A DNA stretch of 64,000 bases. Origin: Legionella tucsonensis (GTDB lineage: Bacteria > Pseudomonadota > Gammaproteobacteria > Legionellales > Legionellaceae). Shown here piece by piece: positions 47,748-55,870 of this stretch. The DNA lies in the NCBI RefSeq assembly GCF_001468035.1, contig NZ_LNZA01000001.1, forward strand, positions 1,013,020 through 1,077,019, written 5' to 3'. The notes beneath the pieces are model-generated. The model did no database searches. It was not told the DNA's origin and saw only the letters and a list, made by a program, of their open reading frames with translations. The position numbers and the translations under genes were made by a program. Each line of letters opens with the position of its first letter. Within the stretch, counting starts at the first letter, position 1.

Positions 47748-49694
47748 ATGTCAATACTAAGTATTGCTTATTCGGGAATGAATGCTTTTCAAAACGCATT
47801 GAGTGTTACTGGAAATAATATTGCAAATATCAAAACTCGAGGTTATTCAAGACAAAGTATTCAATTTACTGCAACTCCATCACGCAAGTTTGCGGGCTCT
47901 TTTATTGGTACTGGAGTAGCAGTTAATAATGTTTCCCGTAACGTGGATCAATTTGCTAATGCTCAAGTGAGAAGTACCCAAAGCATTAAATTTCAATATG
48001 ACACTTTTTACCAGCAAGCCCTACAAATTAATAAATTACTTTCTCAGGATGGCAGTAGTCTTTCCTCATCTTTGCAATCCTTTTTTGATTCGTTAGGTCA
48101 ACTAAACAATGCACCAGACAGCGTTGCGTCGCGAAATGTTGTGATGAGTCAAAGTCAATTATTAGCAAGTCAATTTTTATTTTTACAGAAAAATCTCGAT
48201 CAATATCAAGAAAATTCCACCGCGCAGATAAAGGAAATAGCAAATAAAATTAATCAATTAACATCAGATCTTGCTGCTGTGAACGGACAAATAATGAACT
48301 CTCCTAATTCACCTGAGTTGTTGGATCAGCGAGATGAGTTGCTCAAGCAACTGTCTGAATACTCCGATTTAACTATTGTGGAACAGGATAATGGGATGGT
48401 AAATGTGGGTATTGGTAGCGGTCAAATGCTGGTGATTGGAGCAACGCAACGTGCTATGACGGTGAGTTATGATCAATTAACAGCACAAGGGACTCATATT
48501 TCATTGGATACAGGCGCAGGAAAAACAGATATTACAAATCAAATAGCAAGCGGAACATTAGGTGGTTTACTGGATTATGAAAGAAACATTTTATCTAAAA
48601 CGAGTCAAATAATAGGCCAAATGGCGATTGGTTTAGCACAGACATTCAATGTTCAAAATCGTTTGGGTATGGATTTGAACAATCAACTAGGACAGAACAT
48701 TTTTACTGATTATAACAGTCAAGCGTTGCAATTGAATCGCTCGATTGAAGCAGCTACAAATGCAGGGTCTGGAGTATTGTCTGTGAATATTTCTGATATT
48801 TCACAAACTAAAATAACTGATTACCAATTAGTTGTTACCAATGCAGGAGCAAATCAGGTAACACTCATTCGCGATTCTGATGGCTCTGCTGTAACTTTAA
48901 ATTGGAGTAGCAATCCACCAGCTCCTCCTGCAGGACAAATTGTAGTTGATGGGATGACTATTACTGTAGATAACATAGCTAATTTGGTAGATAATGATTC
49001 TTTTACAATTATGCCTACGCGTGGGGCTGCATCGAACTTTGCTTTATTGATGAGTGATGCTCGTCAATTGGCACTTGCTTCACCTGTGCAAACAAGTGCT
49101 TCCCTAAACAATACAGGGCAAGGAAAAATTGACTTGGGGGCTGTTTTAAATACCACGGAGGTTACAAAACAATATACTATTGATTTTATCTCCCCAACTC
49201 AATTCAATTTAATTAACGTTACTGATGGTATTACCACTGGACCAATTGCGTTTGTTCCCAATGCAGACAATGTGATTCAGATTCCGGATAATATCAATCC
49301 GTCTTATTCTATTACTTTATCCGGAGCTCCAAATACAGGTGATCAGTTTACTGCCCAGTACAACCAAGGGGGATATGGTGATAATCGTAATGGATTACTT
49401 TTAGCTGGAATTCAACAACAAGATATTTTTTCTAACGGTACAGAAACCCTTTTTGACGTTTATTCTGATTTACTTTCTGATTCAGGCAGCCTGACTAACG
49501 AGGCTAAAAATCGCAGTGATGCATTTCAGGTTTTATATAAGCAATCTGTAGATTATCAGGAAAGTATTAGTGGGGTTAATCTGGATGAAGAAGCGGAAAA
49601 TTTACTGCAATTCAAGCAAGCATATGAAGCTGCGGGAAAGCTAATGGAAATAGCCAATCAAATGATGGAAATTCTTTTTCAAATAATGAGGTGA
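47748..49694 (+). CDS. flgK: Flagellar hook-filament junction protein FlgK (HAP1)
   Basis: This is the first junction protein between hook and filament, 648 residues. The N-terminus SGMNAFQNALSVTGNNIANI continues KTRGYSRQSI. The C-terminus SGVNLDEEAENLLQFKQAYE continues AAGKLMEIANQMME, the D0 coiled coil. The central part is long and Asn/Ser-rich, as usual for surface domains. GGGAGTGAGTAATT precedes the ATG. Confidence 0.95.
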   Translation: MSILSIAYSGMNAFQNALSVTGNNIANIKTRGYSRQSIQFTATPSRKFAGSFIGTGVAVNNVSRNVDQFANAQVRSTQSIKFQYDTFYQQALQINKLLSQDGSSLSSSLQSFFDSLGQLNNAPDSVASRNVVMSQSQLLASQFLFLQKNLDQYQENSTAQIKEIANKINQLTSDLAAVNGQIMNSPNSPELLDQRDELLKQLSEYSDLTIVEQDNGMVNVGIGSGQMLVIGATQRAMTVSYDQLTAQGTHISLDTGAGKTDITNQIASGTLGGLLDYERNILSKTSQIIGQMAIGLAQTFNVQNRLGMDLNNQLGQNIFTDYNSQALQLNRSIEAATNAGSGVLSVNISDISQTKITDYQLVVTNAGANQVTLIRDSDGSAVTLNWSSNPPAPPAGQIVVDGMTITVDNIANLVDNDSFTIMPTRGAASNFALLMSDARQLALASPVQTSASLNNTGQGKIDLGAVLNTTEVTKQYTIDFISPTQFNLINVTDGITTGPIAFVPNADNVIQIPDNINPSYSITLSGAPNTGDQFTAQYNQGGYGDNRNGLLLAGIQQQDIFSNGTETLFDVYSDLLSDSGSLTNEAKNRSDAFQVLYKQSVDYQESISGVNLDEEAENLLQFKQAYEAAGKLMEIANQMMEILFQIMR

Positions 49695-49697
49695 TAA

Positions 49698-50936
49698 ATG
49701 CGTATTTCAACAAATCAAATTTATCAGAACAGTTTGAGCAGTTTATTACTTAAGCAAGAACGCGTAGCAAAACTGCAAGAGCAACTAAGCGAAAATTTTT
49801 TAAAGGTACGTTATTCGTCTGATGATCCTATCGCTTTTGCGCAGATAGAACTAATGAACCAACGTATAAGCACCACGGAGCTTCTTCAAAAAAATCGTGA
49901 AAGTGCTGATAGTGCGCTGAGTATGGAAGAATCCATTTTGAATGATTGTACAACCAGTTTACAACGCTTGCGGGAGATTCAGGTTAAGGCGGGTAATGCA
50001 ACATTGTCTGAACAGGATCGTAAGGCATTAGCAATCGAGGCGAACATCATTTTGAATGAGCTGCTTGATTTTGCCAATACAAAAGATATTAATGGTGATT
50101 ATATGTTCAGTGGTGGACAAACATCGACTGTACCTTTTTCAATTAATTCCTCGGGACAATATGTATACAATGGCGACAGTACACAGCGGTTTCAGCTGGT
50201 CGCAAGTAGTTTACAAATGGCTATCAATGATCCGGGTGATGCTCTTTTTATGCGTATACCCAATGGAAATGGTAGCTTTACTATTAAACAAACAGGTACC
50301 CCTAATACGGGAACTGCGTCATTAAATACGGGTTCGATAACTACCCCTTCAGCCTATGTGCCTGATGATTACACCATGGGTTTTGCATTAAATTCACAGG
50401 GGCAGTTGGTCGTCATGGTTAGTGGAGCAGTAAGCGGGAATGTAATCCCTCCTACAGGTTTACCTGATGATGCCCCTTTATACGAGGAGGGGATGGCTGT
50501 CAGTTTTAATGGTATGGAAATTAAAGTCTCAGGAATGCCAAATCCTGGTGATGCCTTTTTAATTAACCCCTCGCAGAATGAGTCGGTTTTTGCAACGATC
50601 CAGAATATGATTAATAATTTGAATCAACCCTATTCAACTGCTACGGAAAAGGCAGCAGCAACAACCGTAAATAATCAAATATTGGCTCAAATAGATAGTG
50701 CTTTAACTACTATTTTGGATGCTAGGGCTAACCTGGGGGCTCGCCTAAATCAGCTAGAACATGCTGAAACAGCAAATGCTGATTTAATTGAACAAAGCAA
50801 AATTATTTTAAAGCGGCTACAAGAAGTTGACCCATTAGCTGCTGCAACTGAATTCAAGCAGGAGCTGTATAATTTAGAAGTTGCGCAGCAAAGTTTTGTA
50901 CTGATTCAGGGATTATCTGTTTTCAATTTCATTTAA
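49698..50936 (+). CDS. flgL: Flagellar hook-filament junction protein FlgL (HAP3)
   Basis: This is the second junction protein, 412 residues, flagellin-like at both ends. The N-terminus is MRISTNQIYQNSLSSLLLKQ. The coiled-coil core includes SADSALSMEESILNDCTTSL, and near the C-terminus DARANLGARLNQLEHAETAN is typical. It starts 3 bases after flgK and ends the operon, 4 bases from the stop of a convergent gene. The flagellin gene itself is not in this window. Confidence 0.94.
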   Translation: MRISTNQIYQNSLSSLLLKQERVAKLQEQLSENFLKVRYSSDDPIAFAQIELMNQRISTTELLQKNRESADSALSMEESILNDCTTSLQRLREIQVKAGNATLSEQDRKALAIEANIILNELLDFANTKDINGDYMFSGGQTSTVPFSINSSGQYVYNGDSTQRFQLVASSLQMAINDPGDALFMRIPNGNGSFTIKQTGTPNTGTASLNTGSITTPSAYVPDDYTMGFALNSQGQLVVMVSGAVSGNVIPPTGLPDDAPLYEEGMAVSFNGMEIKVSGMPNPGDAFLINPSQNESVFATIQNMINNLNQPYSTATEKAAATTVNNQILAQIDSALTTILDARANLGARLNQLEHAETANADLIEQSKIILKRLQEVDPLAAATEFKQELYNLEVAQQSFVLIQGLSVFNFI

Positions 50937-50940
50937 TTAT

Positions 50941-51813
50941 TCAGGGGGTGATTTTTTCCAACCAAAATTGAGCTATATCAATTCGTCTTGCTATCCAGAT
51001 ATCCTGATACTGCATTATATGCTCTAAAAACTGTTTTAACATAAGACAACGATCGGGTTTTCCACTCAGACGTGGATGCAAACCTATAGTTATTAATGTG
51101 AGGCGTTTTTCTTGATAAAGATAATGAAACGTATTCATTAATTGCTCATAAAATGCTTTGTTGTCGGCAAAGCCTGGTGTAGTCGTAAATCTGAAGTCAT
51201 TGCAGTCAAGAGAGTAGGGGATTATTAAATGGTTCTCACTATAATAAGGCAATTCATCCGCATAGCTGTCTGAATCATAGAGAAACCCCCCGATCTCAAG
51301 CAATAATTCTCGAGTGTTTTTACTTCGTCGCCCAGTGTACCATCCTCTGGGTTTATGTCCGGTTAGTTTTTTTAGGGTTTCAATACACAAAAGAATATGT
51401 TTCTTTTCAACGTTCCGCGGGATATTGGTGTAATTTATCCAGCGCCATCCATGTCCTGCTATTTCATGGTTCTGTCGTGCCAGGTAATCGGCAAATAAAG
51501 GGTTCAGTATCAACGCTTGTCCGGTAACAAAAAAAGTAAGCGGTATTTTATAATGGTCAAATAAGCGCAGCAGCCGCCATATACCTACGCGGCTCCCATA
51601 TTCATAAAACGATTCCATACTCAGATTTCGTTGCCCTTTGGCTTTGGGTATAAAAGGAAAATCTGCACCACTGTTTTCTGCTTGTGAATCACCATTGATA
51701 GGGCTTAATTCTGCTCCTTCTTCATAGTTAATCACAAAATTAATGGCAATTTTTGCTTTATTGGGCCAAAAAAAATTTTTTTCTTCTGAGCCATAACCCA
51801 CTAAATCACGCAT
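50941..51813 (-). CDS. Polysaccharide deacetylase fold protein, allantoinase PuuE-like
   Basis: The 290 residues belong to the NodB-type carbohydrate esterase 4 fold, in the branch that contains PuuE allantoinases (WPNKAKIAINFVINYEEGAE, RNLSMESFYEYGSRVGIWR). Candidate metal or active residues lie in EIAGHGWRWINY and TIGLHPRLSGKPDR. PuuE opens the ring of allantoin without metal help, whereas other relatives deacetylate sugars. The substrate here is uncertain. ATG 51813 overlaps the tail region of the GNAT gene (gap 2 bases, AGGATAAAT as ribosome binding site), so the two are coupled. Confidence 0.85.
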   Translation of the reverse strand: MRDLVGYGSEEKNFFWPNKAKIAINFVINYEEGAELSPINGDSQAENSGADFPFIPKAKGQRNLSMESFYEYGSRVGIWRLLRLFDHYKIPLTFFVTGQALILNPLFADYLARQNHEIAGHGWRWINYTNIPRNVEKKHILLCIETLKKLTGHKPRGWYTGRRSKNTRELLLEIGGFLYDSDSYADELPYYSENHLIIPYSLDCNDFRFTTTPGFADNKAFYEQLMNTFHYLYQEKRLTLITIGLHPRLSGKPDRCLMLKQFLEHIMQYQDIWIARRIDIAQFWLEKITP

Positions 51814-51815
51814 AT

Positions 51816-52661
51816 TTATCCTAGTTCAAAGGTGGTAATACCATAAATGCCTTCAATAGATAGTTTAGGTGCTCCTTTTAAATACATTCGAGCAGTTGCA
51901 AATACTTTAGACATTTTATATTTACTTACTAGATTAACAGCTAGGGGATTATTTTCAGGAATATCCAGATAAACTGTTTCTCCTTGAGCATATTCGACCA
52001 ATTGCTCGAACAGTTTTTCAGCGATGAAAGAGGTATCTGCGAATAGGGGGCCTATTTTATATCCTTCGAAACATTTTCTGATTACTCCATAACCTTTTAA
52101 TTGTTTTTCTTGCACATACCCAAGAGCTAAGGCGGTATTTTGTTTTATCCACTCCGAGAGAAATTTAGGTCTTGGTGCAGGAAAATAGTGACGATCATAT
52201 TGAGTTAATTGCTCAAAAGGAACCGTCTTTAATTCAACCAAATTAGGATCAGGCTTTGGAGTCAGTCGAGTATATTCTAAAGCATAGCGTGCGTTACTGT
52301 GTGCAAACTGATAACCAATATGAGCATAGTTATCGATCATATCAAGCACCCCATCGATTCCCGCATTGCGATCACCAACATACAGCAGGCGAGCACGAGT
52401 TAATTGCATCCCATAGCCTTGGGATCGATATTTTTTATCTACTATATAAAATCCACAAAAAGCAAAACATGGGTCATATACTACAGCGGAACCGACAGCA
52501 ATAATTTGGCCATTTAATTTGCCAGCAAAGAAACCTTGCGGATCAGTATGATAAAAACATTCCGCATCATTTAGCCCTGGATTCCAACCTTCTTTTCGTG
52601 CCCATTCTACAGCAATTGAAACTTCTTCCTGTGTCATGTGTTCGATACGGTATTGGGACAT
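51816..52661 (-). CDS. GNAT-family N-acetyltransferase with C-terminal second domain
   Basis: The 281 residues hold a GNAT domain in about the first 140. The acetyl-CoA loop is KKYRSQGYGMQLTRARL, preceded by the strand CFAFCGFYIVD. The second half (GYGVIRKCFEGYKIGPLFAD, VYLDIPENNPLAVNLVSKY) matches the extra acetyltransferase-like domain seen in YitH-type proteins. ATG 52661 is chosen over GTG 52670, although neither has a good ribosome binding site. It is the first gene of a two-gene unit with the PuuE-like enzyme. The acetyl acceptor is unknown. Confidence 0.85.
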   Translation of the reverse strand: MSQYRIEHMTQEEVSIAVEWARKEGWNPGLNDAECFYHTDPQGFFAGKLNGQIIAVGSAVVYDPCFAFCGFYIVDKKYRSQGYGMQLTRARLLYVGDRNAGIDGVLDMIDNYAHIGYQFAHSNARYALEYTRLTPKPDPNLVELKTVPFEQLTQYDRHYFPAPRPKFLSEWIKQNTALALGYVQEKQLKGYGVIRKCFEGYKIGPLFADTSFIAEKLFEQLVEYAQGETVYLDIPENNPLAVNLVSKYKMSKVFATARMYLKGAPKLSIEGIYGITTFELG

Positions 52662-52842
52662 GATATTCACTTTTTTGCGAGTGTATACAATAAATTAAAT
52701 ATTAAAGTAGCAACTAAAGCAAATACGCACTCTATTCTGGTTTTAGCTTGTCACTTTATCAACTCATTAAAAGGATACTAAATGATAAAAATTCCTGTAT
52801 TATAATCCTCTCCAGGTTTTTTAAAAATGTAAGGAAGCATTT

Positions 52843-54138
52843 ATGAATTTCACTATTAGGAATACCTTAGGCCCCTTATTTCTTATCCTTTCATGCCCTG
52901 TTTTTGTGATGTTGATGTGGTATACCAATACTCAACTTCAAGGGTCTTTGTCTGTTCTATGGGATTTAATAACCCAAAACGGTTTTTTGCAAACAATAGC
53001 GACAGTATGGAGTCCTCACTTTTGGGGATCTTCTATTGCTTGGAAAATGATTTTAATTTTTGTTGTATTTGAGTTGGCCTTAATGCGTATTCTTCCAGGA
53101 AAACCATTTAATGGTCCTATTACGCCTAAAGGGAACGTTCCGGTTTATAAAGATAATGGTGTTTTGGCATTTATTGTCACGATGGCAACTTTTTGTATTG
53201 CATCGTTTGGCTTCAATTTATTCTCGGCCTCTATTCTTTATGACAATCTGGGAGCACTTTTCGGTGCATTGAATTTGTTGAGTTTTATCTTCTGTATATT
53301 TTTGTATCTTAAAGGACGTTTTTTTCCTTCAACAACCGATTCGGGAATAACCAAGAATATATTATTTGATTACTATTGGGGAACAGAACTCTATCCTCAA
53401 GTTTGGGGATGGAGTATTAAAAAATTTATTACTTGCCGTTTTGGTATGATGAGCTGGGGGTTATTTCTTATTTCTTATTGTGCCAAACAAGCAGAATTAG
53501 GCGGTCTATCCAACTCAATGTTCATTTCTGTTTTCTTGCAATTTGTTTATCTGAGTAAATTTTACATGTGGGAAAAGGGTTATTTACGATCCCTAGACAT
53601 CATGCATGATCGCGCCGGTTTTTATATTTGCTGGGGGTGCATGGTATGGGTTCCTTGTGTTTATACTTCGCCAAGTATGTATCTTGTGCTTCATCCGATT
53701 CATTTATCTTTTATATGGGCAATCCTCATTTTAGGCTTAGGGTTAACGAGCATTATTGTTAATTATCTTGCTGACAAACAAAGACTTGTTACACGAGCGA
53801 CCCAAGGCGAATGTAAAATCTGGGGTAAAAAACCGATCACTGTGTTGGCACGTTATGAGACTACGGAAGGAGATAAAAAACAAACCATATTACTTGCTTC
53901 TGGATGGTGGGGAATCGCTAGGCATTTCCACTATATTCCAGAGCTTGCAGGTACATTTTTTTGGTCTGTTCCTGCTTTGTTTGATAATTTTGCACCGTAT
54001 TTTTACCTTTGCTTTTTGACTGTTCTATTATTTGACAGAGCATTTCGTGATGATAAACGATGTTCCGCTAAGTATGGCCATGATTGGAAAAAATATTGTG
54101 AACTGGTTCCCTATAAAATTGTCCCCCTTGTGGTTTGA
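52843..54138 (+). CDS. Eukaryote-like sterol reductase, ERG4/ERG24 family
   Basis: This is a 431-residue multi-pass membrane protein (about 8-10 helices). The C-terminal third carries the ERG4/ERG24 signature: SGWWGIARHFHYIPELAGTF, WSVPALF, PYFYLCFLTVLLFDRAFRDD and CSAKYGHDWKKYCELVPYKI. An earlier block GTELYPQVWGWSIKKFITCR is also conserved. Eukaryotic members reduce the C14, C7 or C24 double bonds of sterols with NADPH in the endoplasmic reticulum. Bacterial homologues are known in Coxiella and some Chlamydiae-related organisms. Legionella does not make cholesterol, so it probably acts on host sterols. Which double bond it reduces cannot be told. ATG 52843 follows GTAAGGAAGCATTT. Confidence 0.9.
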   Translation: MNFTIRNTLGPLFLILSCPVFVMLMWYTNTQLQGSLSVLWDLITQNGFLQTIATVWSPHFWGSSIAWKMILIFVVFELALMRILPGKPFNGPITPKGNVPVYKDNGVLAFIVTMATFCIASFGFNLFSASILYDNLGALFGALNLLSFIFCIFLYLKGRFFPSTTDSGITKNILFDYYWGTELYPQVWGWSIKKFITCRFGMMSWGLFLISYCAKQAELGGLSNSMFISVFLQFVYLSKFYMWEKGYLRSLDIMHDRAGFYICWGCMVWVPCVYTSPSMYLVLHPIHLSFIWAILILGLGLTSIIVNYLADKQRLVTRATQGECKIWGKKPITVLARYETTEGDKKQTILLASGWWGIARHFHYIPELAGTFFWSVPALFDNFAPYFYLCFLTVLLFDRAFRDDKRCSAKYGHDWKKYCELVPYKIVPLVV

Positions 54139-54162
54139 CATGTGAATTAAATTTTATCGTAG

Positions 54163-54189
54163 CCTGGGTGAAACATACAAAAGCCCAGG
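54163..54189. repeat. CCTGGGT-family inverted repeat after the sterol reductase gene
   Basis: CCTGGG (54163-54168) and CCCAGG (54184-54189) enclose 15 bases. It lies 25 bases after the stop codon and may terminate the message. Confidence 0.6.
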
Positions 54190-54287
54190 TAACGAATCCT
54201 TAACTCCCGTTTTTCCAGCTTCATCCAAGCCATATAAAAAAATAGGAACAGTGGCCTTAGGAAAGGAAGAGGTTGGGAAATTACTCA

Positions 54288-54725
54288 CTAAAAATTGGGA
54301 ATTGATGCATAGCACGCGAATAAAATACCCCATAGATGAATATAATCCCCGACTAATATATTTTTAAGATACCATTCGGGAATGCGTTCATTTCTAATGT
54401 CGCTTTGTAAGTATTTGATTATGGGTACAAATGCGACAACAAAAAAAACCATGAACACATGATAGAGAAAAATCAGTTCTTGAGTATTACTGTATAAATA
54501 GGTTTTATATCGCATTTGCCAAGGTGTAATACAGATAACGATGAATGAAAAGGAAAATACTTTAATGATACTGTTTAAATCAGTCATAAAAGGAAGTTTT
54601 TTTCGCTTCGATACAGTTTCTCGTTCCGATGCGTTAAGCGCATTAAAGGACATCGATTCAATCAAGGCACTTATTAAAAAAAATACGCAATAAATGAAAA
54701 TACTAGTTGTTGTTAACGAGGGCAT
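54288..54725 (-). CDS. Small multi-pass membrane protein, unknown
   Basis: I do not recognise the 145-residue product. Four hydrophobic segments are visible (SIFIYCVFFLISALI, VFSFSFIVICI, LIFLYHVFMVFFVVAFVPII, YIHLWGILFACYA). The charged loop ASERETVSKRKKLPF lies between the first two. ATG 54725 is used because the upstream in-frame start is a TTG. No neighbour gives a hint of function. It is convergent with the sterol reductase gene. Confidence 0.5.
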   Translation of the reverse strand: MPSLTTTSIFIYCVFFLISALIESMSFNALNASERETVSKRKKLPFMTDLNSIIKVFSFSFIVICITPWQMRYKTYLYSNTQELIFLYHVFMVFFVVAFVPIIKYLQSDIRNERIPEWYLKNILVGDYIHLWGILFACYASIPNF

Positions 54726-55402
54726 GTGCAAGTACGTATATAAGACGTCTAAAAGCCAAAAAGTGTATAAAATTATATCATAATTCCCAATGGGCGTCGA
54801 TCAAACTCTTTGAAATTTTGTCTAAGAACGTTATACGTATAAAGTTATTATTAGTGCGAAATTAGACCATCAAAATCTAAATAAAAAGAAAATTTATGTG
54901 AGCCAATAGTGTTTTTTTTATTTTTTAAGATAACTAAGTCTTTTTTAAATATCCAAGTTTCTGCGGCGAAACGACCAAAAGTGCTGGCTATGCTGCCGTG
55001 TTTGGATTCAATCTAAGGCAGCTTACTCGCTATACGTCAGGAGAGGTAGTCCAACAAATAATAAAGCAGTGGAGAAATCTGCAAATGAGCCACAGATTGA
55101 TAGAAAACTGACCGAGGTGCCACGATTGGGGTAATGGAAATCACTGGCCCTGATTTTATACGAGTTTGTACGGTAAAAAAATTGCCGCTGAGCAATTACC
55201 ATACAAATCATTATGCGACAGCGACCATGTTACTCACATTTTCTGTGGATAAGTCTGTTTATAGCCTGTCAAACCTTTGTAAGCTAAAGTGACGCTACAT
55301 TTTATTCAATGTGTTTTTTTAGTGTTTTTAATAAGGATATAATAAGCAAGCACCAGCAGATTATAAAGAAATTATTTTCTTAACTTAGGTGTATTTTACT
55401 CT
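54726..55402. other. Long spacer without a convincing gene
   Basis: The first part is very AT-rich. A patch of higher GC at about 54960-55230 contains a 62-codon minus-strand frame (55211-55023) that ends in FADFSTALLFVGLPLLTYSE but has no ribosome binding site and no family I can name. It may be a remnant of a mobile or decayed gene. The remainder to 55402 shows nothing. Confidence 0.4.
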
Positions 55403-55726
55403 TTATAAGCTTCCAATATTTGTTGAAAAGAGACAAGTAAAAACAACAAAATTTAAATCTTCCCCTGTACAGGTAAATAAAACCCCTGTTGGTTCATTTG
55501 AATATTCTGATATTAAGATTTTATGCATTAATTTCATCCCGCCAGCAGAATGACAGGTAGTTGATAAGGTGCTAAAAACATTGTTTATGGTTTTAATCTG
55601 TCCAGAACTCTCATAAGCTTGTTCGCATTGAGGCGATTGTCCACTTGGTGGGGAAAGTGGTTTTTCAGCATAAGCGCTTTGATAAATTAAAGAAGAGAGC
55701 AGCAGTAATCCATGAAGAATTTTCAT
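55403..55726 (-). CDS. Small exported Cys-containing protein, unknown
   Basis: The 107 residues start with a clear Sec signal peptide (MKILHGLLLLSSLIYQSAYA, cleavage after AYA at 20). The mature part has four Cys (QCEQAY, TTCHSAGG, FTCTGED, FTCLFS), which suggests two disulfides in the periplasm or outside. AGGGACGACTCTT is a good ribosome binding site. No homologous family comes to mind. It stands alone on the minus strand, 145 bases downstream of a large effector-like gene. Confidence 0.65.
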   Translation of the reverse strand: MKILHGLLLLSSLIYQSAYAEKPLSPPSGQSPQCEQAYESSGQIKTINNVFSTLSTTCHSAGGMKLMHKILISEYSNEPTGVLFTCTGEDLNFVVFTCLFSTNIGSL

Positions 55727-55870
55727 AAGAGTCGTCCCTGTAATATTAATTTCTTTTTATTATAGGTTTGAATTTAAAAAATGAGAAATACGGCTTTCTA
55801 ATTGAGATGGATTTAGAAACATTAAGGGGGAAAGCCCATATTTCGCCATGCAAATACGGGCTACGTTTCG

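Noticed and set aside
55023-55211. 62-codon minus-strand frame
   Set aside because: There is no start signal and no recognisable family. I treat it as possible remnant sequence in a gene-free spacer.
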